Notes: generated by a model not told the origin, from the letters alone. Positions 24,701 to 37,414 are shown, counted from the first letter of the stretch. The stretch: 64,000 bases of DNA from Chamaecyparis obtusa (GCA_027943335.1 BSBK01002092.1:1-64000); one strand, 5' to 3'. Translations and numbers: made by a program.

Positions 24701-26633
24701 CCTACCACATAACAAGAAAAGTCTCCAATCTTTCATGGGAAAGATTAACTTTGTTAGGAGGTTCTTGCCTAACATTGTAGATTTACTCAAGCCTTTGATA
24801 GCTATGTTAAAGAAGAGTTCAGCTTTTAGTTGGACCAAAGAAGGGAAGGCCAATTTTCAAGCCATTAAAGAGCCTCTAACAGAAGCTCCTACCCTCTTAA
24901 ACTCAAATTTCAGTAAGAATTTCATCCTTTATGCTTATGGAGGTCATGATGCTATATCTGCAATGTTGACTCAAGAAAATTTAGATGGATTGGAGGAGCC
25001 TATTGCTTTCTTTAGCAAAGGTTTAGAAGAATATGAACAAAGATACTCTTTTGTAGAGAAACATGTGCTTGCTGTGGTAAAGAGCCTCAAAAAGTTCAGA
25101 TATTTATTGACCCACAACAAGGTACATTTAAAAGTTACTCATCCAAGTGTCAAAAATTTTTTGCTCTCTAAAGACTTAAATGAGAAAAGAGCTGGTTGGA
25201 TCACCAAGGTGATGGAATATGACATTGATATTCAAATTACCAAGCTAGTTAGAGGAAGAGGTCTTTGTGAGAATTTGGTAGAGGATGAAAGTTTAAAGAA
25301 ATCAGAGCAAATGGATGCATCTCTGGTGGTGCACTCTACAGAAGAACAAACCAAGGCAACAAGCTGGTTGCCTAATATGATCAATTATTTGAAGATAGGA
25401 CAATGTCCTGCAGGTTTGGATTCAGCACAAAGGAGGTATTATAGGTTACAATCTATTCCTTTTATGCTGATTGATGATGTTCTTTTTAGAAAGGATCACA
25501 ATGGTGTCCTTTTGAGATGCATAGATTTAGAAAAGGTAGCAGACATCCTATTTGAGTTTCATGATGGACCTTCTAGAGGTCACTTTTCTCCTAGGACTAC
25601 TGCTTTTAAGATCATGAGGGTTGGATACTATTGGCCATCTATCTTTAAGGATAGTCATGATTATGTGAGAAAATGCATCAAGTGTGCCATGTTTGTAGGA
25701 AAAGAAAGGCTTTCAGACTTGCCCCTACGGCCAGTCAGAATAGAGCAACCCTTCATGAGGTGGGGCATAGATTTCATAGGAATGATCAATCCTCCATCTA
25801 GTGCAGGACATAAATGGATAATTACTACAACTGATTACTTCACTAGATGGACAGAAGCAATTTCATTGAAAGAAGCCAATGAGAGTGTTGTCCTAAGCTT
25901 TTATGATGATATAATCCATAGGTTTGGCACTCCCAATTCCATCATTTCAGATAATGCCTTAGCATTCACAGGCCTCAAAGTCTCAGAGTGGGCAGTCAAG
26001 AATGGCATCTATCTGAATACTAGTTCAAATTATTACCCCCAAGGCAATGGCTTGGCAGAATCCACCAATAATAACTTGATTAGGATAATCAAGAAGACTC
26101 TTCAAGAGAATCAGAGAGATTGGCACACAAAGCTCAGATCTGCCTTGTGGTTAGACAGGATTACCCCAAAGAAAATCATTGATAATTTTCCTTACATGTT
26201 AGTGTATGGCAAGGAGGCTAAGTTGTCCATTTCAACAGAATTTCCAGCTCTGGACTTAGCTACTCAATATGCCCTATTTGATGAAAAGGATCCTTTACAG
26301 ATTAGGTATGCTCAGTTGATGGAATTAGAAGAATTTAGAAGAAAGTCAATGCAAGATATGAAATTCCATCATAATCAAACAAAGAGGAGTTTTGACAAAA
26401 GAGCCAGAGTCAGATATTTCAAGGTTGGGGATGTAGTCCTCAAGTGGGATGAGTTTAGGTCAAGACCTAGCAGGCACACAAAATTTGACTCCTTTTGGGG
26501 TGGGCCATTTGTTATAACAAAATGTAGGGGCTCCAATGCTTTTCAACTATCAAATATGGAGGGAGTCCCCTTACCTATTTCAGTGAATGGTGTCCACTTG
26601 AAGCCCTATTTTGAGGTTAATCCCTCTCTGTAA
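21774..26633 (+). pseudogene. pol of the Tat-like element (protease, RNase H, RT, RNase H, integrase)
   Basis: The gag frame reads 21775-21882; pol uses the frame one base back, from ATG 21888 to TAA 26631-26633, so a -1 shift or internal start would be needed. Domains in order: aspartic protease near 22550-22630 (VDSGATSIVMP); an archaeal/plant-type RNase H at about 23149-23540 (LFFDGARS, VEYESLVNGLEWA, VYGDNELVVSQV); reverse transcriptase from about 23930 (DVFAWQYEDL, LCVDFRDLNR, catalytic YLDD at 24489-24500); a second RNase H without its usual Asp residues near 24920-25280; integrase to the end. The integrase has WGIDFIG, SDNALAF and GNGLAEST, giving a D-35-E spacing. Six in-frame stops (22476, 22626, 23049, 23064, 23922, 23925) disable it. 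These enzymes would copy the element RNA to DNA and insert it in the nucleus. Confidence 0.93.
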
Positions 26634-26819
26634 ATTTTGTAAAAATGCTTTCCTGCTTTCTAGTTTAATTTCCTTCTTTTCAAGAAGTGCTCTTAGCACA
26701 ATTCTAGTTCTGTCTCCCTGTGAGAATTCTAAAAATTTTGATGTCCCCATGCCCAATGGATTGTCAAGGTCACTAGTTTCCATGTCTAGCAGGCTGACAT
26801 CCAATATAAATCGCCAAAA

Positions 26820-29410
26820 TCTTACCCAAATTTTCATATGCATTCAAATTTGGCTGAAAACCATACCCAACCCTCTGTTTTTACCATGTCTACCATCCCT
26901 GAAATTTTTACGAATTTATTCCATGTTCTATGGTCTCTGCAAATTTGTTATCTCCCTGGTCTGCAGTCAAAAAATTTCATAAAACTAGTCATTGGTGTTC
27001 GAAAATCCAAAAAACCCTAAGCCTTGTTATATTTTCATGTTACCTTTTCAATAACTTAAGTCATCCAATTTGCACGTGCCTTTATTAACCCTTTAGTCAC
27101 CAAGTCTCTAATTCCTGGTGGTTAACTCCTTAACACTCAGTGATCCCACGAGCGGTTACCATTTAGGTTGGTGGTCTTAGTTCAAATGGCCAAGTCAAGA
27201 TTCTTGATCCGATGATTGTTGCATGATCTCGTAGGGTTGAAAGATTCCTTGAGATCTTGCGATGATCGTCAATTTTCCTCTGCCTGCAAAGCCCAATGTG
27301 TCAGTGGGACTGGTGCTACGTGGATCCATTTTGGCGGCCTATGATTGGCTAAGGTTGAATACAGGTTGAAGGTTGTCAGTGGGGTTGGGCCCTTTCAGCG
27401 GTCACGAGGCTCTAACATCTACCAAAGATCGACGGTTAGTGTATCTTCCCAAAGGTTTGTGTCAGGGCTCGCAATCTTACCACAATCACCAATCTTGGTT
27501 GGTGTCAGAACTTCCTTCAGTGGGTCCTTATGTGCTGACTTGCTTGAATCCGATTGGTCCACATAGCAATGACTTGGATGCCGCAGTGGGACCATGTCAA
27601 AGGACCTACAAAGATGTCAAAAGATGAAGATCGACAGTTGGCGTATCTTCGCAAAGGTTTGTGTCAGAGTATGAGATCTTGTGCCAGCCATCAGATTTCC
27701 CAAAGTGTTCAGACTTTTCAGTGGGTCCAGTGCTAGGTCAAGATGAGTTGCTGAGTCCTTATTGGTTAGAATAAAGAGATATGTCAGGTGGTCCCAATGA
27801 CACATATTGCTGACATGCATGCTTTTAATTGGCTGTCGCATGATGATGAGGATTTCCAGGTGGACTGATGTGTCAGTGGGGTCCCAGCTTAGAAAGGATC
27901 TAATGGCTGGCGCATAAGCGTAAGGAATATTCTGGGGCTATGAGATCATGCACCCGCCGTTAGATCAGTATCTCGAGTGGTGGGTCCAATGTCAGAAGGT
28001 TGCAACGTGTATCTGAAATGGCATAGTTTGATTAGTTGTTGACTACCGTGGTGGTAGTTGACTTGTCAAGAAGGGTTTTTGACTATTTTAAAGGGTGCAT
28101 CTAGGTCGTTCATCTATTAGGAGGGTTATTCATCGACAGTCACATTTTAAAATATATCTGCTAGCTGTAAATATTCGAATTTGAATATCTCTACGAGGGT
28201 TTTGCATTCTTTCGGCCATGCATGACGTCAGTTAGCTCAGGAATTGATTTCTCAGGACAGTTGTGGTTGAGAGGGTGATGGAGGTGACTGTTGGCTGGTG
28301 TTGCAGGGTACTGTGCCATGTTCCCACACCGGAAAGTAATGAAAAGAGTTGGCGCCACCTTTGCAAGTAGTACCTCTTCCAGGGAAATAAGATCGAATTT
28401 GAAGCCTTCACGGCTTAGTTGAGTTGCAGGTGGTTAGATAGGTCAGAGTTGTTGTGTTTGCAGGTGGACTCAGTCTAGGATCAACATGCAAGAGAAAGAT
28501 CTGATCTGATGACCGGTTCTCAGTGATTTTCATGATGGGTCATCAGTGTACCTAGGGTTTGATATTTTTATTGTAAAATCCTGTAACCCCAGTTAGGTTA
28601 GTTTTGACTCCTGTCTGCGTGTAGTTGAGTATGTATATATTATTTTGGAGCCTGTAGTGCTCAATGAGTTGGACAATTTGTAGAAGAAAATTCACCTTTT
28701 TCTTAAAGGCTATATGTGGTATCATTTCTACCCTCTGGCTCATACAGTTGTATTTCTCCCATTGATGATTCAAATATTGCAGAGGTATTTTGTGACAATC
28801 CTTCATGTCCCTATGCTTCCTTGTTTGGATTATCTCTTATTGGATCAAAGTATGTGCATGTTTTCAATGATAGTTTAGGGTTCCTGATCCCTCTTACTTT
28901 CTGCAATTTTGTGTGTTACTATGTTTGATTTGATTTAGATGTTCTTGTGGGTATACCTCAACCCCCTTAACAATCTTGTCTCGATCCTACACCGAGTTGT
29001 AGAAGTGAATGTCTGTTTGCAGGTCATAAGTTGTGTCTTATTCTCAGGCCCTCTTATGAAATACTTATGCAAGCCTATTCAGTAAGTTGTGACCTACTAG
29101 ACCTGAGCTTTTCATTGATTTCATTCCTACATACTGAGATCCAAACCCTAGTTTCGGTGCATCACCTAGTAGGTAATTTGTTTTCAATTCATTTCCCTTA
29201 CAAGCATTCCTTCTATCCCTTTCCCTCCAAAAGTTTTACTTTTATGTCAAAAAGAAAATTAAGGTGATTATCCAAGAGGAACTAGCCTAGAACCTGGAGG
29301 TGTCATCTCAGTTAGCAAAGGTCCCACAACCTGGAGATGATTCCCATGTTATACTAAGTTATCAAGAGCAAGAGAGCTTGAAACAAAGGGTGCAAACTTA
29401 GTGTATAACA
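26820..29410 (+). repeat. 3' LTR of the Tat-like element
   Basis: Pairs with 9178-11769 over its full length and ends GTGTATAACA, followed by the target duplication ATAGC. The 186 bp between the pol stop and this LTR show no obvious polypurine tract. Confidence 0.95.
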
Positions 29411-30020
29411 ATAGCAATTTTAACCGCCCAAGAAAGTTCTAGAAATTTTAACCCTAAAGTTTGAGGCCGACCATCCCTAAGATATTATTATTCATTTTTA
29501 TTACATTAGAATAGGCCCAAACAACTTTAGGAACTCAAATAGAAATTTTGAAGGAATTTAATTTTCTTCTATTTTAGGTAGCGCAACTCTTGGAGACCAT
29601 AACTCATCGCCCGTTGACCCGATTGGAGATTATAACCCCATTTCAAAAATGGTGCAAAGTGCTCTAGAAAGATTGATTTGTGAAACCTCCAACTTGTTGA
29701 GGTTTTGACCCCTTTCAGAGCCTCTAAAGCCTTCAAAACCGAGTTCAAAGTTTTTGTACCTTGCTGCCAATACCAAAAAAATTCAATATCTTCAAAACTA
29801 GACTTGATATTGCAATGAAACTTTACTGGTAGTCTGATATAACCAAAGTGAACCTCCAGCGAAGAAAATAGATCATTCTGAGCTCAAACAATAAACTTAC
29901 TAAAAATAGTAAATTTCCAAAAATAGCAACTTTGCACAAGATAACCCTTATTGAAAAAGAAACCAAAAATATCTTTAGGTGATGCAAGATTTCCCTTACA
30001 CCCAAGATGCTCCTGCATCA
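29411..30020 (-). mobile_element. Solo chromovirus LTR, right piece
   Basis: It aligns to the last 600 bp of the 857-bp LTRs at 57040-57640 and 62545-63145, ends GATGCTCCTGCATCA and is followed by GAATG, the duplicate of 8924-8928. It is more diverged from the two intact LTRs than they are from each other, so it comes from an older insertion. Confidence 0.9.
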
Positions 30021-30179
30021 GAATGAATACCATTTTCAAAGTTAAACAAGGATATAAGAGGATATCCACATGACTTTTAAAAGAATATACTAAATAATAA
30101 TGTATATCATTTATCTCATTGTTCTTTATTGTTCAATTTCATTTTACGTTATTTGTTATTTAAGAAATATTATCATTTG

Positions 30180-30700
30180 AAAATATTCAAAAACCTCAAA
30201 CAAATTTTAGTTACCAGTAAAGATAGGTTCACAATAATTGGAACTAACCTTAGGTGTACCATGTATTTTTTGTATATTCTCAAAAACCTCTCTCACCATT
30301 GTACTTATTGTAAAGAGCATATTTACTAAGGCATTCCATCACTTCCATGATGTTGTCATACCTTTACATCTTGGAAGCCCTACGTTGAAGTCCATGGACA
30401 CATCTTTAAAAAAATTGCTAGGAATAAATAGAAGTTGCATGAGACTACTTATTAATTTTAGCCCCTTTATTTTTTGACAATAAAACATTCAATGATAATT
30501 TTTTAACATCCCCTTTAAGTAATTTTCAAAGGAAGTTTTATTTGATTTGATGATCTACATCTTCAAAATCTCAATTGACCACCAACTAGAAACTCATGAA
30601 GATGTACAATAATATTTTGTTTGAAAGTGGAATTCTTGCATAGTTATAAACTCTCTATATACGAAAAGGCATTGCTCTTCTAGAAAAGAGTTATGCAAAA
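30180..30700 (-). pseudogene. Decayed Ty3/gypsy integrase fragment
   Basis: Minus-strand translation gives FYCQKIKG, LMQLLFIP and DVSMDFNVGLPRC in one frame. This matches the zinc-finger end and the first catalytic-Asp region of gypsy integrases. Further on, EVFENIQKIHGTPK continues the core domain. Upstream, KSNKTSFENYLKGM resembles the HHCC region. Frameshifts and stops are frequent and no LTRs were found. It is a relic, unrelated to the adjacent solo LTR as far as can be seen. Confidence 0.6.
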
Positions 30701-31128
30701 TACAAGGATCTCTTTGTAACTATTAAATGATATTACTTTCAACAACATTATTATGCCTCTTTACGAGAAAACATGTCTACTATGGTCCAATTTCAAAAAT
30801 TTAAAATTTGATTTCTATTAATAACTCATGTAGTAGATTAGAATTATTTAGTTTCCCACCATACTTATTTTTCATTAGTGTTGCTTCAACTTGTGCAGTG
30901 TGCTATATTGGATTTACATGGAAATTTCTTAAAATGGGTATTAATTTTAGCATCCTAAGAAATTTTCTAATGTGTTCTATATTTGTTTCATAAATTCCTA
31001 CCCCTCTTTTACTTATTGGGTCTACATACCAGTTATGATAAATTGTCACCTTGATGAATTAATTCTTCCATCCATCATTTTTTAGAAGAAACTAAGAATA
31101 GGTATTCAAAAAATTATGCGCTAAAGCA
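30701..31128. other. AT-rich spacer, no gene recognised
   Basis: Short spacer between the integrase relic and the left end of the large DNA transposon. It may include more of the same decayed gypsy pol, but no motif is clear. Confidence 0.45.
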
Positions 31129-31162
31129 GGGTGATCCCATGAAGCTGTGTCCCACTTTTAGG
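31129..31162 (+). repeat. Left terminal inverted repeat of the DNA transposon
   Basis: 34 bp starting GGGTGATCCCATGAAGC, with 26 of 34 identical to the reverse complement of 44745-44778. GTCCCACTTTT is shared exactly. Confidence 0.7.
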
Positions 31163-31208
31163 GACGAACAAAATCACGGCGGGGCAAAAAATTAAAATTT
31201 TAATGCCT

Positions 31209-31378
31209 TCGTATAGAGTCTATGCTTCGTGCGAAGTATCTCCGCCACTTCACACGAAGTCACCAAACAAGAGGCTTCATGCAAAGACCCTGGGGAGGCC
31301 TTGTGCGAAGAGGGACTTCGCATGAAGCCTCTTTGTGGCTTTGCACGAAGCCTCTTAGGGACTTTGCACGAAGGCATT
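31209..31378. repeat. Left subterminal CTTCG(TG)CGAAG repeat cluster
   Basis: At least eight variants of CTTCGTGCGAAG or its half-site (TTCGCAC, GCGAAG, TTGCACGAAG) in both orientations. One full copy is at 31225-31236. A matching cluster lies at 43825-43965 near the other end. Subterminal repeats of this kind bind transposase or its partner in CACTA and related elements. Confidence 0.75.
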
Positions 31379-31468
31379 TACGATCGGATTGTTTATAAAT
31401 TCTGGCATTTTTATTTATTTTTTATCTTTTTCATTACACTGTTTGTGGACCCCCAGGCTTGGAGCGAA

Positions 31469-31539
31469 GTATGTCAGCACGACATCACACCAGCACCTCA
31501 TGAGCTTCATCGACGTCTTCGGTTTCATAGCAGTATCAA
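31469..31539 (+). pseudogene. Possible first exon of the plus-strand transposon gene
   Basis: ATG at 31469 followed by a Ser/Thr/His-rich reading MSARHHTSTS, with a TGA and a TAG in frame that CGA and CAG would explain, then a GT donor-like site after CAA at about 31540. If real, the intron to the exon at 38830 would be over 7 kb. This rests on position and style only. Confidence 0.2.
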
Positions 31540-31575
31540 GTACACACATTTTTCTCATTTCTTATTGTAAATAAT

Positions 31576-32020
31576 ATGTTTTGTATTTATTTTAGCTAAT
31601 TATTTGTTAGAAATGTTAGAAATTTGTAAAAATGTTAGCAATTTGTTAGAAATATTATCTAATATGTTAGAAATTAATAGAAAAATGTTAGAAAATAATA
31701 GAAATATTAAAAATCGTAGTATAAATGTTATAATATGTTTGAAAATGTTAGAAAATCATAGTATAAATGTTATAATATGTTAGAAAATGTTAGAAAATCG
31801 TAGTATAAATGTTATAATATGTTAGAAAATGTTAGAAAATCATAATAGTTTGTTAGCACATGTTAGAAAATATTTACAAAACATTAGAAACCATAGTAGA
31901 AATGTTAGAAAACATTAAGATTAAAGTTAGAAAATGTTAAATTTTAAGTTTAAAGTTGTAAATTGTATTTAAATTTTTGAAAATGATCTAGTAGTATATT
32001 AGAAAATGTTAAAAAATTGT
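31576..32020. repeat. 42-bp satellite-like array
   Basis: A unit near GTTATAATATGTTAGAAAAT plus about 22 bp repeats three to four times cleanly from about 31725 to 31850, with decayed GTTAGAAA-rich copies on either side. It lies within the DNA transposon. Confidence 0.8.
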
Positions 32021-32029
32021 AGTACAATA

Positions 32030-33263
32030 AGTTTCTAGGACCCTTATTCCTCTCTTACAACATATTAAGAAACTTAGGATCCTTTAGGAATCTCAAGATC
32101 TTATAATACATATTAGGACATCTTACTTGACACATAGGACCCCTTAGGACCCATATGACCCATTATTATATCTTAAAATGTCCTAGGACACATTCATCTA
32201 TCTCAACTTCTATTAATACATATATGTAAACCCATCATTGCCCGCAAGAACCCTTAAGACATACTAGAGTATCAATTAATGTAACCTAAGATCCCTTAGA
32301 CCACTTATCACATCTACGACCCATTAACATTGTTGGACCATTATACATCTCTTACGACATTTTAAGACATATATGACCCATTCAGATCATCAAGACCCAT
32401 TAACATATCTTAGGTTATCTTAGGACACATTTATGTACATCTTAGATTCAATTAATATCATACAAGGATCCACTAATGAAATGTAGGACCCCTTAGGACC
32501 TCTTATGTTACCCCTGACCCCTTAAGACAATCTAGGACCACTTATATTGCACCTACGACCCATTAACATTCTAGGACTCTTATCTGGATCCCTTATGAAA
32601 TCTTCAAACAAATATGAAACCTTAGGACCCTCGAGACCCATTAAAGAATCTTAGGATGTTGTAGGGTTGGACTTAAACCACTTATCACATCTACGACCCA
32701 TTAATATTATTGGACCATTATACATCCCTTACGATATTTTAAGACATATATGACCTATTCAGATCCTAAAAACCCATTATACATATGAGGATCCACTAAT
32801 GTAACCTATGACTCCTTAGTACCTTTTATGTTGCCCCCGACCCCTTAAGACACTCTACCTGACCCTTATCCATTGCTTACATTATCTTAAGACACATCTA
32901 AGACTCATTGTTATCCACAACCCCTTAAGACAGTCTAGGACCACTTATATTGCACTTACAACCCATTAACATTCTAGGACTATTATCTGGATCCCTTATG
33001 AAATCTTAAAACAAATATGAAACCTTAGGATTCCCAAGACCCATTAAAGAATCTTAGGATGTCCTAGGACTGGACTTAGACCACTTATCACATCTACGAC
33101 CCATTAATATTATTGGATCATTATACATCCCTTACAACATTTTAAGACATATATGACCCATTCGGATCCTGAAGACCCATTAACATATCTTAGGTTGTCT
33201 TATGACACATTTATGTATCTTAGATTCAATTAATACATACGAGGGTCCATTAATGTAACCTAG
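32030..33263. repeat. TTAGGACCC-type degenerate array, left part
   Basis: Dense short motifs (CCTTAGGACC, CCCTTAAGACA, GACCCATTA) are organised into longer units of about 380-400 bp. The block CTTATCACATCTACGACCCA recurs at about 32305, 32684 and 33085. The array continues after the LTR-like insertion at 33269-37414. Confidence 0.85.
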
Positions 33264-33268
33264 GACCC

Positions 33269-36200
33269 TGTTGGTTCCTGGATAGGATTTTACACTCTAT
33301 GAGATACCAATATGCTTATGATGGATGTTAAGGAGTGGTTAGTTCCAAATGTGGGCAATCTATAAGCAACTCGACCAACTATAGGGACAAGACTGCCCTC
33401 TTCACTTCTGGCTCTGCAAAACTAAGGTAGGTACACTTGATCCAATAAATTTAACTCTATTTCTTACTCAATACTAGATCTTACAACAGATAATAGTGAG
33501 AAAGTACTAAATAACAACCTATTATTCATTGACTCTCCATCACTGGATAGAACAACTAATAAATGTAAATAAAAATAAAAACTGGTAATGATTTAATGTT
33601 TTCTTGCAGAATGTAAACAATCGTGCCAAAAATGTAACAGGACAGGGGATAGTAACTTATGATCAGTGCCTTATCCATTGGGCATCATACCTGAAGTAGA
33701 AATGAAATACAAGAACAACTACTAAATTCATCCAAGAATCCAAGCCATAAATACAGTTAAACATCTTTTACACTACTTCCAAATATCCTTCCTGATTGAA
33801 CCAAATAAATCTATGCTTCACTCAGAGGCTTTTAACCTGATCCTAGATCAAGGCTGAGAGATAAAACATATACACTAGTAACCTAATGCAATGAGTTGGA
33901 AAACTTAGAATTCATCAAGAACAACTAAAGGAGAGATCCAAGAATGAGAAACTATATTAAGTATTTGGACTCAAATCCTTGTGTTACAAACTGATTCAGT
34001 AATACCATAGACAATATGCAAAAGATACAGAGGGTTTCTCCCTAGTATTGATACATCTTACAAAACATATTACAATCTAGATTGAGGATACACACTTAGT
34101 TTTTCAGCTTCCTATGTCAAGAATTTCCAGCTAGCCCTTTCAAATGATCACAAAAATCCTTTTATAAGAATAAGGATGCCATAAGAAAATATCATTTAGG
34201 GCATTTTTAGGGCAACATAGTCAACCCTAAGACTCACTAAAATATCTCGAAACAAATCTGATTCATTTTCAATCTAGAAACATCTTTTACAAATATTTGC
34301 ATCTTTACCCAAATCTGAACCTGGAATACATAGTGCATTACTACTTTCACCAATTTTGTGAAAACTAAAAATAAACACTGCCATTGGAAAGCTCATTTCG
34401 CCCCGATTTCAAAAACATATAACACTTGCATATTCAGATAAAAATAAAGCCCCCAAACATTATTTTCCATAAATAGCCTGTTACCATTTAAAAATTTTGA
34501 ATTTACTATATAGTTGAAACTATATCATTTATTTTAATTTGTTTTCTACAGGCTTTGAAATTCAAGGTGGGCCCACATGCCACTTGGCATCACCTAATTG
34601 GTTCGCTGGTCCACCTCATCACCTAGCTGTACCTGTGAACACCTCTCTACCACATGGCACTTTGTGATTGGCTCCTCCTGCTGACTGAGCACCTATCTGA
34701 CAACTCACCTTCATGCCACATGTTGCCTTGTCACTAATCCGCAATGGCTAACTCCCATGCATCTTCTCTTCACGCCATAGCGACCATCGTTGGATGTTGG
34801 GCATGCATCCCAATGCGCCGGATCTGCAATTACATATTTCATCAAAATTGCTTTACCTTTCATGGGGCCCGCCACTAAGTTATTGTCCATGTCATTTATC
34901 TCGACCCACGTGCACATGTAAGATTGGCCCACACAAAGCCTTCCTTCCTCTCTAGCTTCTTTACAATGCATTGGAGTGTTGTTTCTTTTAAACAACTTAA
35001 AAGTTCCATATGAGACGAATGTGGGATAAATGTCTTGTATTTTCAAGATTTTCAAACCTTCTTCATTTTCACCAAGATTCAGAGGTGCATAAATTTTGCA
35101 TTTCAACTCTGATTGATCTAAAAAATTTACTGTAGATTCCAATCATAGTCACCTCAAACATATTAAAAATTTAGCCCGACCCAGTTCGTATTTTGTGAGA
35201 TATGACCAAAAATGTGATTGGCTGTGCTGCTGCATTTTCAAGTTTTTTGAAGGTTTCCTCCAAGTGCTGCTCACCAATGGCCATATTTTCTTGCTGGTTA
35301 AGACCTCCAATCTCTTCCATAGTGCTGGGCGCCCCTTCCTATGGATTCACTTTGCAACTTTAACTTCAAAACTCCAAGAAAAATCCTCTCCAAACATCAC
35401 GTTATGTACAGGCAGCACCCTTCTGGCATTTCTTTTCATCTTGATGTGCCAGTCCCCCTTTGATCCTCTGGTATGCTTATCATTACAATAAAAAATGTAT
35501 GTAGCATTTGAAAATAATATGTGCAGCATCTTTAATGGTGTGCCCAGCAAATGGAGAGAAGCCCATAAGGAAACATTCACTTCCATTTTGTGCACAAAAC
35601 ATCCCTTACAAAATACTTCGCAGTCTCTATTGCTTCCAACTTTCATTTGGTAGATTTGGATAGATGGAAGGCACACATGTGCACAAAGAGAAAGAAAGGA
35701 TTCATGGCAACAATGAAATCATGCATCTGCCAGGTAGAAAAGAGCTCACCAATAGTGCATAAATTGACAGCATGCTTTCAAATCCAACCGGAAGAACACG
35801 GAGTAATTCGACTACACAAAAATTGGGAAGCCTGGAGACTTGAAACCTTCAAAAAGTTTATGATAATTTAAATAATCAACTGGGTCATCTTTAGATTCCA
35901 AGTAACCAACCAAAATTTAGTACTTCCTTTGTAAAATGGCCCATTCTGGGTTGTTTGGCAAACACCAAAAAATCACTGTAAACTACTTCAGAAGGAGTAA
36001 GATTAAAAATATCAAACGATGAGTTAAAGGCGAGCCACTTGATCTGGAAGAGATTTCATATACAAGGATCAGAACAAACCAACCATCAACTGGAGATACA
36101 CATCTAGCAAAAAGCTATGAAAATAAGAAAATGGCTACTTTGCATAGTTACTTTATCCGTACTTTTTTATCATTGTTGAATACCCTTTTTACTGACCTTG

Positions 36201-37414
36201 CAAACTAATCAAATGAAACTTTCACGGTCTAAAACCCTGGATATATGATCTCTCTGACATGTAGAAAACAAGTCTATAATCAAATTCATCAAACAATCAA
36301 CTGGCTATCAATTATTAATCCCTTAAAATGGCCACTTAGAATATTCTGAACCGAAACATAGTGAAGTTGTAAAAGTTGCATCCGGAACTGAATAAGCAAA
36401 TAGGTCAGACGGATTCATCATAGTCCGAAACTTATCAAGGTGAATCACCTTCATGTCTATATTATGGATCAACCTTCAATTATGCTTGACCTCAAACCGG
36501 GTGTAAATGGCAGGATCCCAAAGTGAGCTACTCAGAAAAATGAACTATGCACTGCTAGAGAAAATTAATAATTTGCAATCTGAATGGCTCTGGCAAACAT
36601 GTCAAACAGACACATGGGAGGCTGAAAATCAGCAAGATGATTCATTCTCATGCCTACAACATTATGCAATAACCGACACATCTTGACCAATCATAGGGTG
36701 TTTAATGCACTTATCCAAACAGGGCCTCCGACTAAACTATGCAACTGATCTTCATCAAATTGTTAGAGACTGCAAACAGAATCAGATCGGCAAACTGGGC
36801 CAATGGATTCGTCATGGCCTAAAAATTGGAACAGACAAAGTATTTGACCCCTGGAAAATGGTGCAAAAGGAATTTTCTCAATAGGGTCAACTGGGTCAGA
36901 GATATGACTGGTCAAACAGGCCCTTCCAGAATTCTGAACAATTGCACAAGTGCATGACAACAACAAACTACCAACTTTGAGAGATTCGAAACCTAATAAA
37001 ACGGATTCGAAATGACTTTAAAATTGGAACATAGGTTCTTTGATATGCATACTAAACATCCTCAAAGTGGCGGGCCATGAAACATTTCTAGGCACAAGAT
37101 ATTCAATTGCAAACAGGGCTTGCTACAACGATTTGACACTTAGACAAAAGTGCAGATTCAGGTGAACACCTTGAAATGGGTACTCCCTAAACACTTCAGA
37201 TTTAAAATTTAGGAGTTGGAACCCACTGCATATGTCAAATAAAAGGTGTTGAACCCATTCCCCAAGCTGTATCTCATGAAATTCATCAGGTCCATCTCTG
37301 TATGCACTTGGACTAGGGTCTCTTTAAACTGTTCCTTTGAAGCATTGAAAATCACCTTAGAAAAATTTTATGAACATGGACTCAAAACCACATGGATTTT
37401 TCATAGTACTAACA
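33269..37414 (-). mobile_element. 4.1-kb LTR-like unit (solo LTR candidate)
   Basis: It starts TGTTGG and ends CTAACA, with the target duplication GACCC at 33264-33268 and 37415-37419, and so interrupts the TTAGGACC array cleanly. No internal direct repeats, gag or pol were seen, so a solo LTR is the simplest reading. A tRNA-Arg-like segment (CCCAATGGATAAGGCACTG on the minus strand, near 33661-33690) lies about 400 bp from the 33269 end. That is the same offset as in the gag-only element when read on the minus strand, hence the orientation. Open frames of 143 and 109 codons within (34711-35142, 35347-35676, minus strand) match nothing I know. Confidence 0.65.

Larger units (their letters stand above)
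9178..29410 (+). mobile_element. 20.2-kb Tat-like Ty3/gypsy LTR retrotransposon, itself interrupted
   Basis: LTRs of 2592 bp (9178-11769) and 2591 bp (26820-29410) flank gag and pol on the plus strand. The 5-bp target duplication ATAGC sits at 9173-9177 and 29411-29415. Without the nested 8.45-kb element (13325-21773) it is about 11.8 kb. LTR ends read TATTA (5' copy) or TCTTA (3' copy) and TAACA, implying ancestral TGTTA...TAACA. The pol order is protease, an extra RNase H, reverse transcriptase, a degenerate RNase H and integrase, in one reading frame with six stop codons, so the copy is dead. Sampled LTR stretches differ by about 4.5% to 11%, mostly by transitions, so it is not recent. Confidence 0.95.

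Noticed and set aside
34711..35142. 143-codon open frame, minus strand, inside the LTR-like unit
   Set aside because: No domain, signal or homologous frame recognised; long LTRs often hold chance open frames. The neighbouring frame at 35347-35676 was rejected for the same reason.
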